From the NCBI GenBank assembly GCA_947175845.1, contig CAMWOK010000107.1, positions 1 through 8,683 on the forward strand: a stretch of 8,683 nucleotides of DNA. Reading direction: 5' to 3'. The stretch is from an uncultured Lachnospiraceae bacterium (GTDB lineage Bacteria > Bacillota > Clostridia > Lachnospirales > Lachnospiraceae). The translations under genes were made by a program, and so were the position numbers. The notes beneath the pieces were generated by a model. The model worked only from the letters and a program-made list of their open reading frames with translations. It made no database searches and was not told the DNA's origin. Numbering within the stretch: the stretch's first letter is position 1; every line of letters starts with the position of its first letter. Positions 1 through 5,380 of the stretch are shown here, one piece after another.

Positions 1-693
1 GCGTAACCCTTCTGCCTCCAATGAAAACTCTACTTTCTGCCCATCCTTTTTTAACACATAAAAAGAATCCTCTTCCAAAATGACCGTTCCCTCAATCACA
101 GCGCTGATTTTATCAAGAATTCCGCTCATAACAGCCGGGATTTCCCGTGTTTCTGGCAACGAAGCATTTACAATAATATCTATCTGTGTACCGTCAAAAG
201 GCATACTGTATTTTTGATTCATTGCCAGAAATCCTTTAGAATGGGATAACATCTCTGTTGTAGGGATAAATACAGACTGTATATCTAATCCAAGCCACTG
301 TTCATAATTCAATATCCCTTTGTGAGAAAGGCTGTCTTCAAAGCTGTGCGTTCCATCTGATACCTTATAATAGCAGTAACCTTCCTTATTTTCTGCATTT
401 TTTAAACTATCACTGTCTTTTATGCTATTGGAGAAGAAATGTTCCAGTCTTTTTGTTTTTCCATAATCTGTCTGTTTGATTGACCATTGGGTTGCTGCAT
501 AGATCATTTTTAAAATTGTCGTCTTGCCAACCCCGTTCTCACCTATCAGAACATTAATTCCATCACAGAAATCTACCTTGAACGTATCACTGAACGAGTC
601 CCCTTCCTCTATCGTTTTGACAGCTGCATTGTTTTTTCTCAAGTGACGCCTAAATACCATTACATTTAAAATTTCAATTGATTTGATTGCCAT
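1..693 (-). CDS. AAA/ABC-type P-loop ATPase (N-terminal part, truncated by window edge)
   Basis: The reading frame is open for 231 codons from an ATG at 693 to the left edge, so the C-terminal part lies outside the window. It opens with an 'IKSIEILN' strand and has a Walker A motif, GENGVGKTT, at residues 51-59. This layout is typical of RecF/SMC/OLD-like ATPases (AAA_15/AAA_21 type). A conserved-looking segment, FIPTTEMLSHSKGF, follows near residue 145. The visible part ends at 'EAEGLR', where such proteins usually approach the ABC signature; Walker B would be off-window. A GGAGG ribosome binding site at 703-707 sits 9 nt from the ATG and supports the start. The gene is clearly AT-richer than the symporter next door. 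Function cannot be assigned: relatives include nuclease-coupled defence ATPases and uncharacterised house proteins, and any partner gene would lie to the left. Confidence 0.85.
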   Translation of the reverse strand, partial: MAIKSIEILNVMVFRRHLRKNNAAVKTIEEGDSFSDTFKVDFCDGINVLIGENGVGKTTILKMIYAATQWSIKQTDYGKTKRLEHFFSNSIKDSDSLKNAENKEGYCYYKVSDGTHSFEDSLSHKGILNYEQWLGLDIQSVFIPTTEMLSHSKGFLAMNQKYSMPFDGTQIDIIVNASLPETREIPAVMSGILDKISAVIEGTVILEEDSFYVLKKDGQKVEFSLEAEGLR

Positions 694-926
694 ATCCGGC
701 CACCTCCATCCCAGCTTTGTTTCTTCTACTATTATCCCCATCTATACCGGATCTATATCAATACTTTAGACAAATAAAGCTTTCTACAGATTTTTTAAGT
801 TTCTCATTCTTCTGCCCGCACTTATATTTCAGTATAACAGATTGCACCGCAATGCGACAGAATAATTTTCCATGTTCATAATTCGTTCATAGTTCTTTGA
901 AAAATTATTCAATAAAAACACATGAT

Positions 927-955
927 TTGGACATTTAAGCACTCTATACTATAAA
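927..955 (+). promoter_or_regulatory. Candidate sigma-A promoter for the symporter leader
   Basis: TTGGAC at 927-932 is separated by 17 nt from TATAAA at 950-955, an acceptable match to the vegetative -35/-10 consensus. Transcription would start near 962 and give an mRNA leader of about 410 nt before the symporter start. AT-rich DNA produces such matches by chance, and a second candidate -10 lies at 1287-1292. Confidence 0.35.
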
Positions 956-1030
956 CATAAGGTGATACGAAATATACCTTACAGACAAAGCATGACAACT
1001 TACTTATTTTTAATAACTTTTTCATAATAT

Positions 1031-1061
1031 ATGCCAGGTAGTCAACAGGATTACCTGGCAT
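1031..1061. repeat. Perfect 10-bp inverted repeat (hairpin, possible terminator or element end)
   Basis: ATGCCAGGTA at 1031-1040 is exactly complementary to TACCTGGCAT at 1052-1061, with an 11-nt loop. On the plus strand it is followed by CCTCCCTTTT, a poor, interrupted T tract, so it may be an inefficient terminator. It could also be a protein-binding palindrome or part of a dispersed repeat; the sequence does not distinguish these. Confidence 0.6.
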
Positions 1062-1254
1062 CCTCCCTTTTATGGGCATAGTCTCCCAAACTCTTCCGCA
1101 ATAATTTCTTGCATTTTTTTGCATTTTCCTGTATACATATATAGTACAGTATTTCACGATATTGTACTGGCGGTCGAAAAGACTGACCACCAGTATAAAA
1201 TGATGCACACAGCCGCATAAGGAAATATGCCGCTTCGCGGCTGCGGCTGGCGCA

Positions 1255-1287
1255 ATACTCACGGCAGATTTCATCTGTCGTGAGTAT
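1255..1287. repeat. 33-bp near-perfect inverted repeat (hairpin D or operator)
   Basis: The arms 1255-1269 and 1273-1287 are complementary over 15 bp with one G-U, around a 3-nt TTC centre. As RNA it is a very stable stem in the leader. As DNA it abuts a perfect TATAAT at 1287-1292 and covers its -35 region, so it could equally be a repressor operator. Its left arm begins with ATACTC, a hexamer found again in the terminator at 1340-1345. Confidence 0.6.
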
Positions 1288-1292
1288 ATAAT
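1287..1292 (+). promoter_or_regulatory. Alternative -10 element (TATAAT)
   Basis: A consensus TATAAT directly follows the inverted repeat at 1255-1287. No good -35 hexamer is present 16-18 nt upstream, so this would need an activator or be a chance match. If used, the transcript would begin near 1299 and start with the terminator-like hairpin. Confidence 0.25.
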
Positions 1293-1296
1293 GATA

Positions 1297-1354
1297 AGAG
1301 AATATTCCGCCTACGGCAGAACGTCCTGTCCGAATGGGGATACTCTCTTTTTTT
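1297..1354 (+). terminator. Intrinsic terminator in the symporter leader
   Basis: AGAGAATATTCC at 1297-1308 pairs with 1337-1348 (12 positions, one A-C mismatch and one G-U). A smaller helix inside the loop pairs 1314-1319 with 1326-1332. The stem ends in seven T residues at 1348-1354. It precedes the symporter ribosome binding site by only a few bases and follows no gene on this strand, so it most likely controls read-through into the symporter. Confidence 0.7.
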
Positions 1355-1372
1355 ATGAAGGAGGAACGGATT

Positions 1373-2908
1373 ATGCTTGATGTGATAGCAAATGTAAACG
1401 GCGCCGTCAACGGCGTGGTGTGGGGTATCCCCATGCTGATACTCATCATTGGCACGGGCGTCTACATGACGGTCCGCACCAGGTTTTTTCAGATTGTGCG
1501 CGCCCGCCATGTGCGCGAAAAGACCATCGGAGGCGTGTTTCAGAAAGAGAGCGGCGTCACCACTTCCGGTGAGAAGGCATCCATCTCCCAGTTTCAGGCT
1601 CTGTGCACCGCGCTCGCCGCGACGATCGGCGTCGGCAATATCGCAGGCGTGGCTGCCGCGATTGCTGCGGGTGGACCCGGCACCATTTTCTGGATGTGGC
1701 TCTCCGCGTTCTTTGGCATGATGACAAACTATTCTGAAAATGTGCTCGGCATCTACTACCGCCGCAAAAACAGCCACGACGAATGGTGCGGCGGCGCAAT
1801 GTACTACTTAAGAGACGGACTTGGTTCGAAAGAAGGCTGTTCCGGTATTGGAAAAGTGCTGGCTGTGCTGTTCTCCATCTTCTGCATCCTCGCCTCGTTC
1901 GGCATCGGAAACATGAGCCAGGTCAACACGATTGCAGGAAACATCACTTCCGTGTTCCGCATCGAAGCGCTCGACCGCACCATCTGGATTGGCGCCGCCA
2001 AAATCAACCTCTATGCGCTGGTGATCGGCATACTGCTCATGCTTCTGGCCGGGCTTGTGATTGTCGGCGGCATCAGGCGGATTGCGCAGGTCACGGAAAA
2101 ATTTGTGCCGTTCATGGCATGTGCATACATACTGGGCGCGCTGATCGTGTTCATCGTCAACATCGGCAGGGCGGGGGAGGTGTTTGGCGCCATCTTCTCG
2201 TTCGCCTTCGGGCTGCGCGCAGTCGGCGGCGCTGCGGTGGGTCTTGCAGTCAAAAGCGCTGTCACGTGGGGATTCAAGCGCGGCGTGTTCTCAAACGAGG
2301 CCGGGCTTGGATCCTCGGTCATGGTGCACTCCGCATCCAACGTCGTGGAGCCTGTCAGGCAGGGCATGTGGGGAATCTTTGAAGTGTTCGCGGACACGAT
2401 TGTGGTCTGCACGCTCACTGCATTCTCCATCCTGTCAACCGGGCTGATTGACCTGCACACGGGACAGATGCTCTCCACGAACGAGCAGACCGCACTTGTG
2501 AGCGAGGCATTCGGAACGGTGTTTCACTTCGGCGGCGTCAACATCGGCAGCGCTTTTATCGCGGTTGCGATTCTGCTGTTCGCGTTCTCGACCGTGCTCG
2601 GATGGAGCTACTACGGCACGAAGGCATGGGAGTTTTTGTTTGGAACGAAGTCGACCATACTCTACAAGGTTGTTTTTGTGGTGTTCATCGTGTTCGGCGC
2701 CACCATGAACCTCAACCTCGCATGGGACATCTCGGACTCATTTAACGGGCTGATGGCGATTCCAAACCTGATCGGCGTGCTGACACTCTCCGGCACCGTC
2801 ATCAAAATCACAGAAAACTACATCGCGCGCACCTTTCACGGCTCGAAGGAGAAGCCAATGCTCTCCGCGTTCGAGGATATCCAGGCCGAGCAGGAGCACA
2901 AGCTGTGA
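1373..2908 (+). CDS. AGCS-family sodium:alanine/glycine symporter
   Basis: The 511-residue product is a polytopic membrane protein of the alanine/glycine:cation symporter family (AlsT/YrbD/AgcS type), expected to import alanine, glycine or glutamine with sodium across the cytoplasmic membrane. Hallmarks in order are ATIGVGNIAG (83-92), the family signature GPGTIFWMW (101-109), GVFSNEAGLGS (304-314), QGMWGIFEVFADT (330-342) and an NGLMAIPNLI segment near 458-467. Length is normal (about 450-540). The ATG at 1373 is chosen because AAGGAGG lies 8 nt upstream; the in-frame ATG at 1334 falls inside the terminator hairpin and has no ribosome binding site. The gene stands alone, with a structured leader upstream and a bidirectional terminator downstream. 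Substrate specificity cannot be read from the sequence. Confidence 0.95.
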   Translation: MLDVIANVNGAVNGVVWGIPMLILIIGTGVYMTVRTRFFQIVRARHVREKTIGGVFQKESGVTTSGEKASISQFQALCTALAATIGVGNIAGVAAAIAAGGPGTIFWMWLSAFFGMMTNYSENVLGIYYRRKNSHDEWCGGAMYYLRDGLGSKEGCSGIGKVLAVLFSIFCILASFGIGNMSQVNTIAGNITSVFRIEALDRTIWIGAAKINLYALVIGILLMLLAGLVIVGGIRRIAQVTEKFVPFMACAYILGALIVFIVNIGRAGEVFGAIFSFAFGLRAVGGAAVGLAVKSAVTWGFKRGVFSNEAGLGSSVMVHSASNVVEPVRQGMWGIFEVFADTIVVCTLTAFSILSTGLIDLHTGQMLSTNEQTALVSEAFGTVFHFGGVNIGSAFIAVAILLFAFSTVLGWSYYGTKAWEFLFGTKSTILYKVVFVVFIVFGATMNLNLAWDISDSFNGLMAIPNLIGVLTLSGTVIKITENYIARTFHGSKEKPMLSAFEDIQAEQEHKL

Positions 2909-2910
2909 TC

Positions 2911-2926
2911 TGAAAATTTATTTTCA
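2911..2926. repeat. 16-bp perfect palindrome just after the symporter stop
   Basis: TGAAAAT and ATTTTCA flank a 2-nt TT centre. It is too tight for an RNA hairpin loop, so if functional it would be a DNA site. No downstream plus-strand gene is present for it to regulate, and AT-rich chance is likely. Confidence 0.4.
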
Positions 2927-2941
2927 TCGGGCGCACCACAA

Positions 2942-2971
2942 AAAAATGGGCAGTATAACCTGTCCATTTTT
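2942..2971. terminator. Bidirectional intrinsic terminator between convergent genes
   Basis: AAAAATGGGCAG at 2942-2953 pairs with 2960-2971 over 12 bp with one G-U and a 6-nt loop. The stem ends are A and T runs, so it can terminate the symporter transcript on the plus strand and the 2973-3551 transcript on the minus strand. The minus-strand stop codon at 2973-2975 is only 1 nt away. Confidence 0.85.
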
Positions 2972-2972
2972 G

Positions 2973-3551
2973 TTATGGTTCTTCCCTGAGCAGGTTTCCA
3001 CCCTGTCCAACCGTCTCATAGCCTGCAAAACTCAGATGTTCCCCAAGAACACTGTGCACACCTTTCTTATTGTACGAGTACAGCAGAAATCCTGAGCAGC
3101 GGTTTGCGTCGAGTCTGTCAAAGTCTGTCTCCTCGTCATTCCTGTGATACCTGTTCAGCTGATACTGCGCGCTTGGGTCGTTCGCGAGTGCCTCCTCAAA
3201 CTTCCTGATGTTGATGTGTTCCGCAACGCGGCGCTCAAGGTCAGATTTGGCGTTTGCCAGCTGGCTCTCCTCCGCGGACGCCATGGATACATACTCCTGC
3301 ATCTGCCTGGAAAGCTGCCCCTGTGCCTCCGAGCCGGACCCTCCGTAACCGTGGACGTACGTGTCCTCCCCGCGCAGGTCATACATCCTGTTCTCCCGCA
3401 TCAGATACGTGCCCAGCGCCGCCTCAATGGTGCTGGTGTGCGCACTCTTCTGGCTGTTCTTGTACTTCGTGTTCTGTGAGATATTGTCTGCTGCGGCAAT
3501 GCTCCCTATCCTGGAAACACGCTGCAGTGCCAGTTCCCGCCTTCTATTCAA
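2973..3551 (-). CDS. Unrecognised 192-residue protein with a sigma-28-type promoter
   Basis: I do not recognise this family. The product is soluble-looking, with no signal peptide or membrane segment. It has a basic N-terminus (RRRELALQRVSR), a glycine-rich turn near 68-74, a charged, probably helical region at about 75-125 (the only stretch suggestive of coiled coil) and a single cysteine at 152. The start is probably TTG at 3551: the perfect GGAGG at 3560-3564 leaves an 8-nt spacer to it. The upstream in-frame GTG at 3560 overlaps that ribosome binding site, so it cannot be the start. A TAAA-N15-GCCGATAT element about 70 nt upstream implies expression with flagellar and chemotaxis genes. 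It is monocistronic, ending at the bidirectional terminator. A motility-linked role is inference from the promoter only. Confidence 0.8.
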   Translation of the reverse strand: MNRRRELALQRVSRIGSIAAADNISQNTKYKNSQKSAHTSTIEAALGTYLMRENRMYDLRGEDTYVHGYGGSGSEAQGQLSRQMQEYVSMASAEESQLANAKSDLERRVAEHINIRKFEEALANDPSAQYQLNRYHRNDEETDFDRLDANRCSGFLLYSYNKKGVHSVLGEHLSFAGYETVGQGGNLLREEP

Positions 3552-3618
3552 TTGTTCCACCTCCCTGTGGTTTCCTGTAAAATCCGTTTTACGACAGTAC
3601 GAAAAATGTATATCTTAT

Positions 3619-3645
3619 ATATCGGCCAGTTTTTCTCATTCTTTA
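3619..3645 (-). promoter_or_regulatory. Sigma-28 (SigD/FliA) promoter
   Basis: Read on the minus strand this is TAAA (3642-3645), exactly 15 nt, then GCCGATAT (3619-3626). The established sigma-28 consensus is TAAA-N15-GCCGATAA, so 11 of 12 positions match with the ideal spacer. Transcription would start near 3612 and give a roughly 60-nt leader to the TTG at 3551. Confidence 0.75.
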
Positions 3646-3663
3646 ATCCCAAAAAGCATATTC

Positions 3664-3689
3664 CATATTTCCGGGATATGTGATATACT
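3664..3689 (+). promoter_or_regulatory. Candidate extended -10 promoter with small inverted repeat for the zinc-ribbon gene
   Basis: TGATATACT at 3681-3689 is an extended -10 element (TG at 3681-3682, TATACT at 3684-3689). No convincing -35 is seen at the usual distance, which is acceptable for extended -10 promoters. CATAT at 3664-3668 and ATATG at 3676-3680 form a small inverted repeat in the spacer that could be an operator. The start point would be near 3696, about 50 nt before the gene. Confidence 0.45.
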
Positions 3690-3748
3690 GAAATGGAATG
3701 CAGAAATTCGGTGCAGTAAAATAGGAAAAAGGAAAGGGAGTAATGAAT

Positions 3749-4084
3749 ATGTTTACTGAACAGAAACTGGAACAACACTATGCATCCATACCATCCGAGG
3801 CACTTCACATCATCCGCGATGAATACAAATGGGCGCTGGAAGAATGTGGTGTGCACAATGAGGAACAGATCAAGTACATAGAAAAAACGCTCAGCCTGCG
3901 CGGGGAAAGCCTGGCCGTGCGCCATAACCGCAAAATTCTTTTTCTATGCAAATGTGGACAGAGCCGTATCGTCACGACAAACGTTTCTGATGATCAGATT
4001 AAAATGTTTATCTTTGAGCAGTACAAGGTCGTCTGTCCAAAATGCAGGTCTGCAAACATGTATACATGGAAATATATGGACTAA
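3749..4084 (+). CDS. Small zinc-ribbon-like protein of unknown function
   Basis: The 111-residue product has a charged helical N-terminal half and a C-terminal half with four cysteines arranged CKC (67, 69) and CPKC (96, 99), separated by 26 residues. This spacing fits a zinc-binding beta-ribbon or knuckle; metal binding is inferred. No catalytic motif, membrane segment or signal peptide is visible. The ATG at 3749 is preferred over the in-frame ATG at 3743 because GGGAG at 3736-3740 leaves 8 nt to the former and only 2 nt to the latter. It is divergent from the sigma-28 gene and convergent with the acetyltransferase gene, with only 14 nt between stop codons, so it stands alone. I do not recognise a named family. 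Confidence 0.75.
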   Translation: MFTEQKLEQHYASIPSEALHIIRDEYKWALEECGVHNEEQIKYIEKTLSLRGESLAVRHNRKILFLCKCGQSRIVTTNVSDDQIKMFIFEQYKVVCPKCRSANMYTWKYMD

Positions 4085-4098
4085 GCAGCTGAAACGCT

Positions 4099-5355
4099 TT
4101 AAAATGTATCTGCATCGGGAAGGTAAAACGGCAGTGGAAACCAACCGGCAGGTGCATTTTTTATTTTGTCGCAGCGTTCCTGCTGTCCCATAAAACACAG
4201 CGGTGTCGTGAGCACACGAACCAGCTCCCGCGCTTCGAGTACCACATCCGCTTCCCGCTGCGTGCGCGACACACGGACAGCCTCCTCCGTGACAGACAGC
4301 AGATATCTTTCCACGCCGTCAGCCTGCGCACCCGCAACCGCAATCACGTACTCGCCTGCGGCAAGTGCACTGTATCTGCGCTTCCAGCCAAGCAGAAACG
4401 AGAGCACCGCCTCATAGTCGAGAATCTTGATCTGATGGGACATGGAAATGCTGAAGTTATCACATGCCTCTGCGAGCATTGTCCTCTTAATCTGCTCATC
4501 CACTCCCACGTTGACACTTACCGGATCCATGTCAAATTCCTGCATGAGATCGCACAAAAATCTGGCGGTATCGGCAAGTACCTCCATCTCAAACTCCACC
4601 ACTGCCTTCTCATCTTCCGACAGGCACACATACCCCACAGGTGCACCCTTTCTCAAGATAACATACGCCGCAGCACGATAGCTCTGCAGGCACAGCCAGA
4701 AATCCTCCCGCGACCGCGCGGTCACATTTCTTCGCCTGTACAAAGCGTACAGTGCATCGAGATGCGGACTGTTTTCCCCGAACTCCTCGAAGCAGAATTC
4801 TGGAGATTCCAGTTCTTTCTTCGAGTAATTCCGGGCACAGCAGTGCCTGATATTTCCTCGCCCAATGTGAAAGCTGTAACGGGTTCCCGCACGCTCAAAA
4901 CCGTAATGCTGGTATCTGTGCCGGTCTCCGTCGAGAATCATCAGTGCGCAGCCCTGTCTGCGCGCGTCCTCCTCCGCCCTTCTCATGAGCTCAATCATGT
5001 ATCCCCTGCCTCTGGCGCCAGGATGTACGGAGACGGTGCCCACATAGACAGCCTGCAGCGCCGCTGCACACGCGCCCTGCTGCCGCAAGGTAAGGGGATA
5101 CGTGTCGATCAGTGCTCTGATCCGGCCTTCTTCCTTTATCATGTGATGTGTCGGAAGCCCGCAGCGCCCCGCGGCATACGCCTTGGGCAGAAGCGATGCA
5201 AAATCAGTCGGTCCATAGTCCATGCTGAACACCATATTGGCAAAATCGAGTAGTTCCTCTGTTTTTTTGCTGCGCTCCGCCTCCGTGTACTCCTGGCCAT
5301 ACTGCTCACGGCAGTAGCTCCAGTCTCTGTCTCTTATCTGTTCCATATCTCCCAT
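4099..5355 (-). CDS. Eis-like GNAT family N-acetyltransferase
   Basis: The 418-residue product resembles Eis-type acetyltransferases (about 400 residues): an N-terminal GNAT domain, a second degenerate GNAT domain and a C-terminal SCP2-like region. Acetyl-CoA-binding motif A is visible as VSVHPGARGRGY (108-119), followed by MILDGDRHRYQHYGFERAG (139-157), typical of this group. It should transfer an acetyl group from acetyl-CoA to an amine in the cytosol; the substrate is unknown, and aminoglycoside acetylation, known for mycobacterial Eis, cannot be assumed. The ATG at 5355 has only a weak ribosome binding site (GAGAAG); ATG at 5346 is an alternative. It starts 25 nt after the bactofilin stop and is probably cotranscribed with it. 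Its last codons overlap the terminator of the convergent zinc-ribbon gene. Confidence 0.85.
   Translation of the reverse strand: MGDMEQIRDRDWSYCREQYGQEYTEAERSKKTEELLDFANMVFSMDYGPTDFASLLPKAYAAGRCGLPTHHMIKEEGRIRALIDTYPLTLRQQGACAAALQAVYVGTVSVHPGARGRGYMIELMRRAEEDARRQGCALMILDGDRHRYQHYGFERAGTRYSFHIGRGNIRHCCARNYSKKELESPEFCFEEFGENSPHLDALYALYRRRNVTARSREDFWLCLQSYRAAAYVILRKGAPVGYVCLSEDEKAVVEFEMEVLADTARFLCDLMQEFDMDPVSVNVGVDEQIKRTMLAEACDNFSISMSHQIKILDYEAVLSFLLGWKRRYSALAAGEYVIAVAGAQADGVERYLLSVTEEAVRVSRTQREADVVLEARELVRVLTTPLCFMGQQERCDKIKNAPAGWFPLPFYLPDADTF
4102..4162 (+). terminator. Intrinsic terminator of the zinc-ribbon gene, inside the acetyltransferase 3' end
   Basis: AAATGTATCTGC at 4102-4113 pairs with 4148-4159 (12 positions, two G-U), with a small inner helix 4116-4118/4145-4147, and is followed by a T run at 4157-4162. 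It lies within the last codons of the opposite-strand acetyltransferase. On the minus strand the same stem ends in only four T residues, so it may act weakly there too. Confidence 0.65.
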
Positions 5356-5380
5356 ACCTGCGTGCTTCTCATTTCAATTC

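Larger units (their letters stand above)
694..1142. other. AT-rich intergenic region without a supported gene
   Basis: This stretch separates two divergently transcribed genes, the ATPase (minus) and the symporter (plus). Open frames here on either strand lack a ribosome binding site at proper spacing and have no recognisable protein content. It contains the ATPase ribosome binding site, a possible plus-strand promoter at 927-955, a perfect inverted repeat at 1031-1061 and a short direct repeat (TTGCATTTT twice, around 1110-1130). For the ATPase, only weak minus-strand promoter matches are seen (TTGATA at 756-761 with GATAAT at 731-736, a 19-nt spacer). Confidence 0.6.
1143..1372 (+). promoter_or_regulatory. 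Structured 5' leader with a terminator upstream of the symporter (candidate attenuator, class unknown)
   Basis: This leader holds a run of strong stems. Hairpin A pairs 1143-1152 with 1159-1168 (10 bp, one G-U). Hairpin B pairs 1165-1175 with 1185-1195 (one mismatch) and shares bases with A, so the two exclude each other. Hairpin C pairs 1211-1217 with 1242-1248 and encloses 1229-1233/1237-1241. Hairpin D pairs 1255-1269 with 1273-1287 (15 bp, one G-U, TTC loop). A terminator follows at 1297-1354, then the ribosome binding site AAGGAGG at 1358-1364. A terminator directly ahead of the ribosome binding site is the hallmark of transcription attenuation. I find neither the glycine riboswitch core nor the T-box motif, so the signal is unassigned. 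Confidence 0.6.

Noticed and set aside
687..881. Plus-strand 64-codon open frame upstream of the ATPase
   Set aside because: It overlaps the ATPase start, has no ribosome binding site on its strand, and its content reflects pyrimidine-rich DNA.
1143..1354. Glycine riboswitch or T-box in the symporter leader
   Set aside because: Expected from the gene downstream, but neither the glycine aptamer core nor the T-box bulge motif could be found on the plus strand. Left as an unassigned leader.
1334..1372. Longer symporter start at ATG 1334
   Set aside because: That ATG lies in the terminator hairpin arm with no ribosome binding site; AAGGAGG at 1358-1364 is placed for ATG 1373.
909..1455. Two minus-strand open frames of 121 and 134 codons in the symporter leader
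   Set aside because: They overlap the structured leader, lack properly spaced ribosome binding sites and have no coherent protein character.
2911..2926. CodY-like box in the palindrome after the symporter
   Set aside because: It does not match the CodY consensus well and lies downstream of the gene, so I list it only as a palindrome.
4087..4101. Possible catabolite-repression (cre) site between the convergent genes
   Set aside because: The central CG is out of register with the consensus, and the position between two stop codons is not regulatory.
4435..5253. Plus-strand 272-codon open frame
   Set aside because: It lies wholly antisense to the acetyltransferase, whose family motifs are clear; it is a shadow frame.
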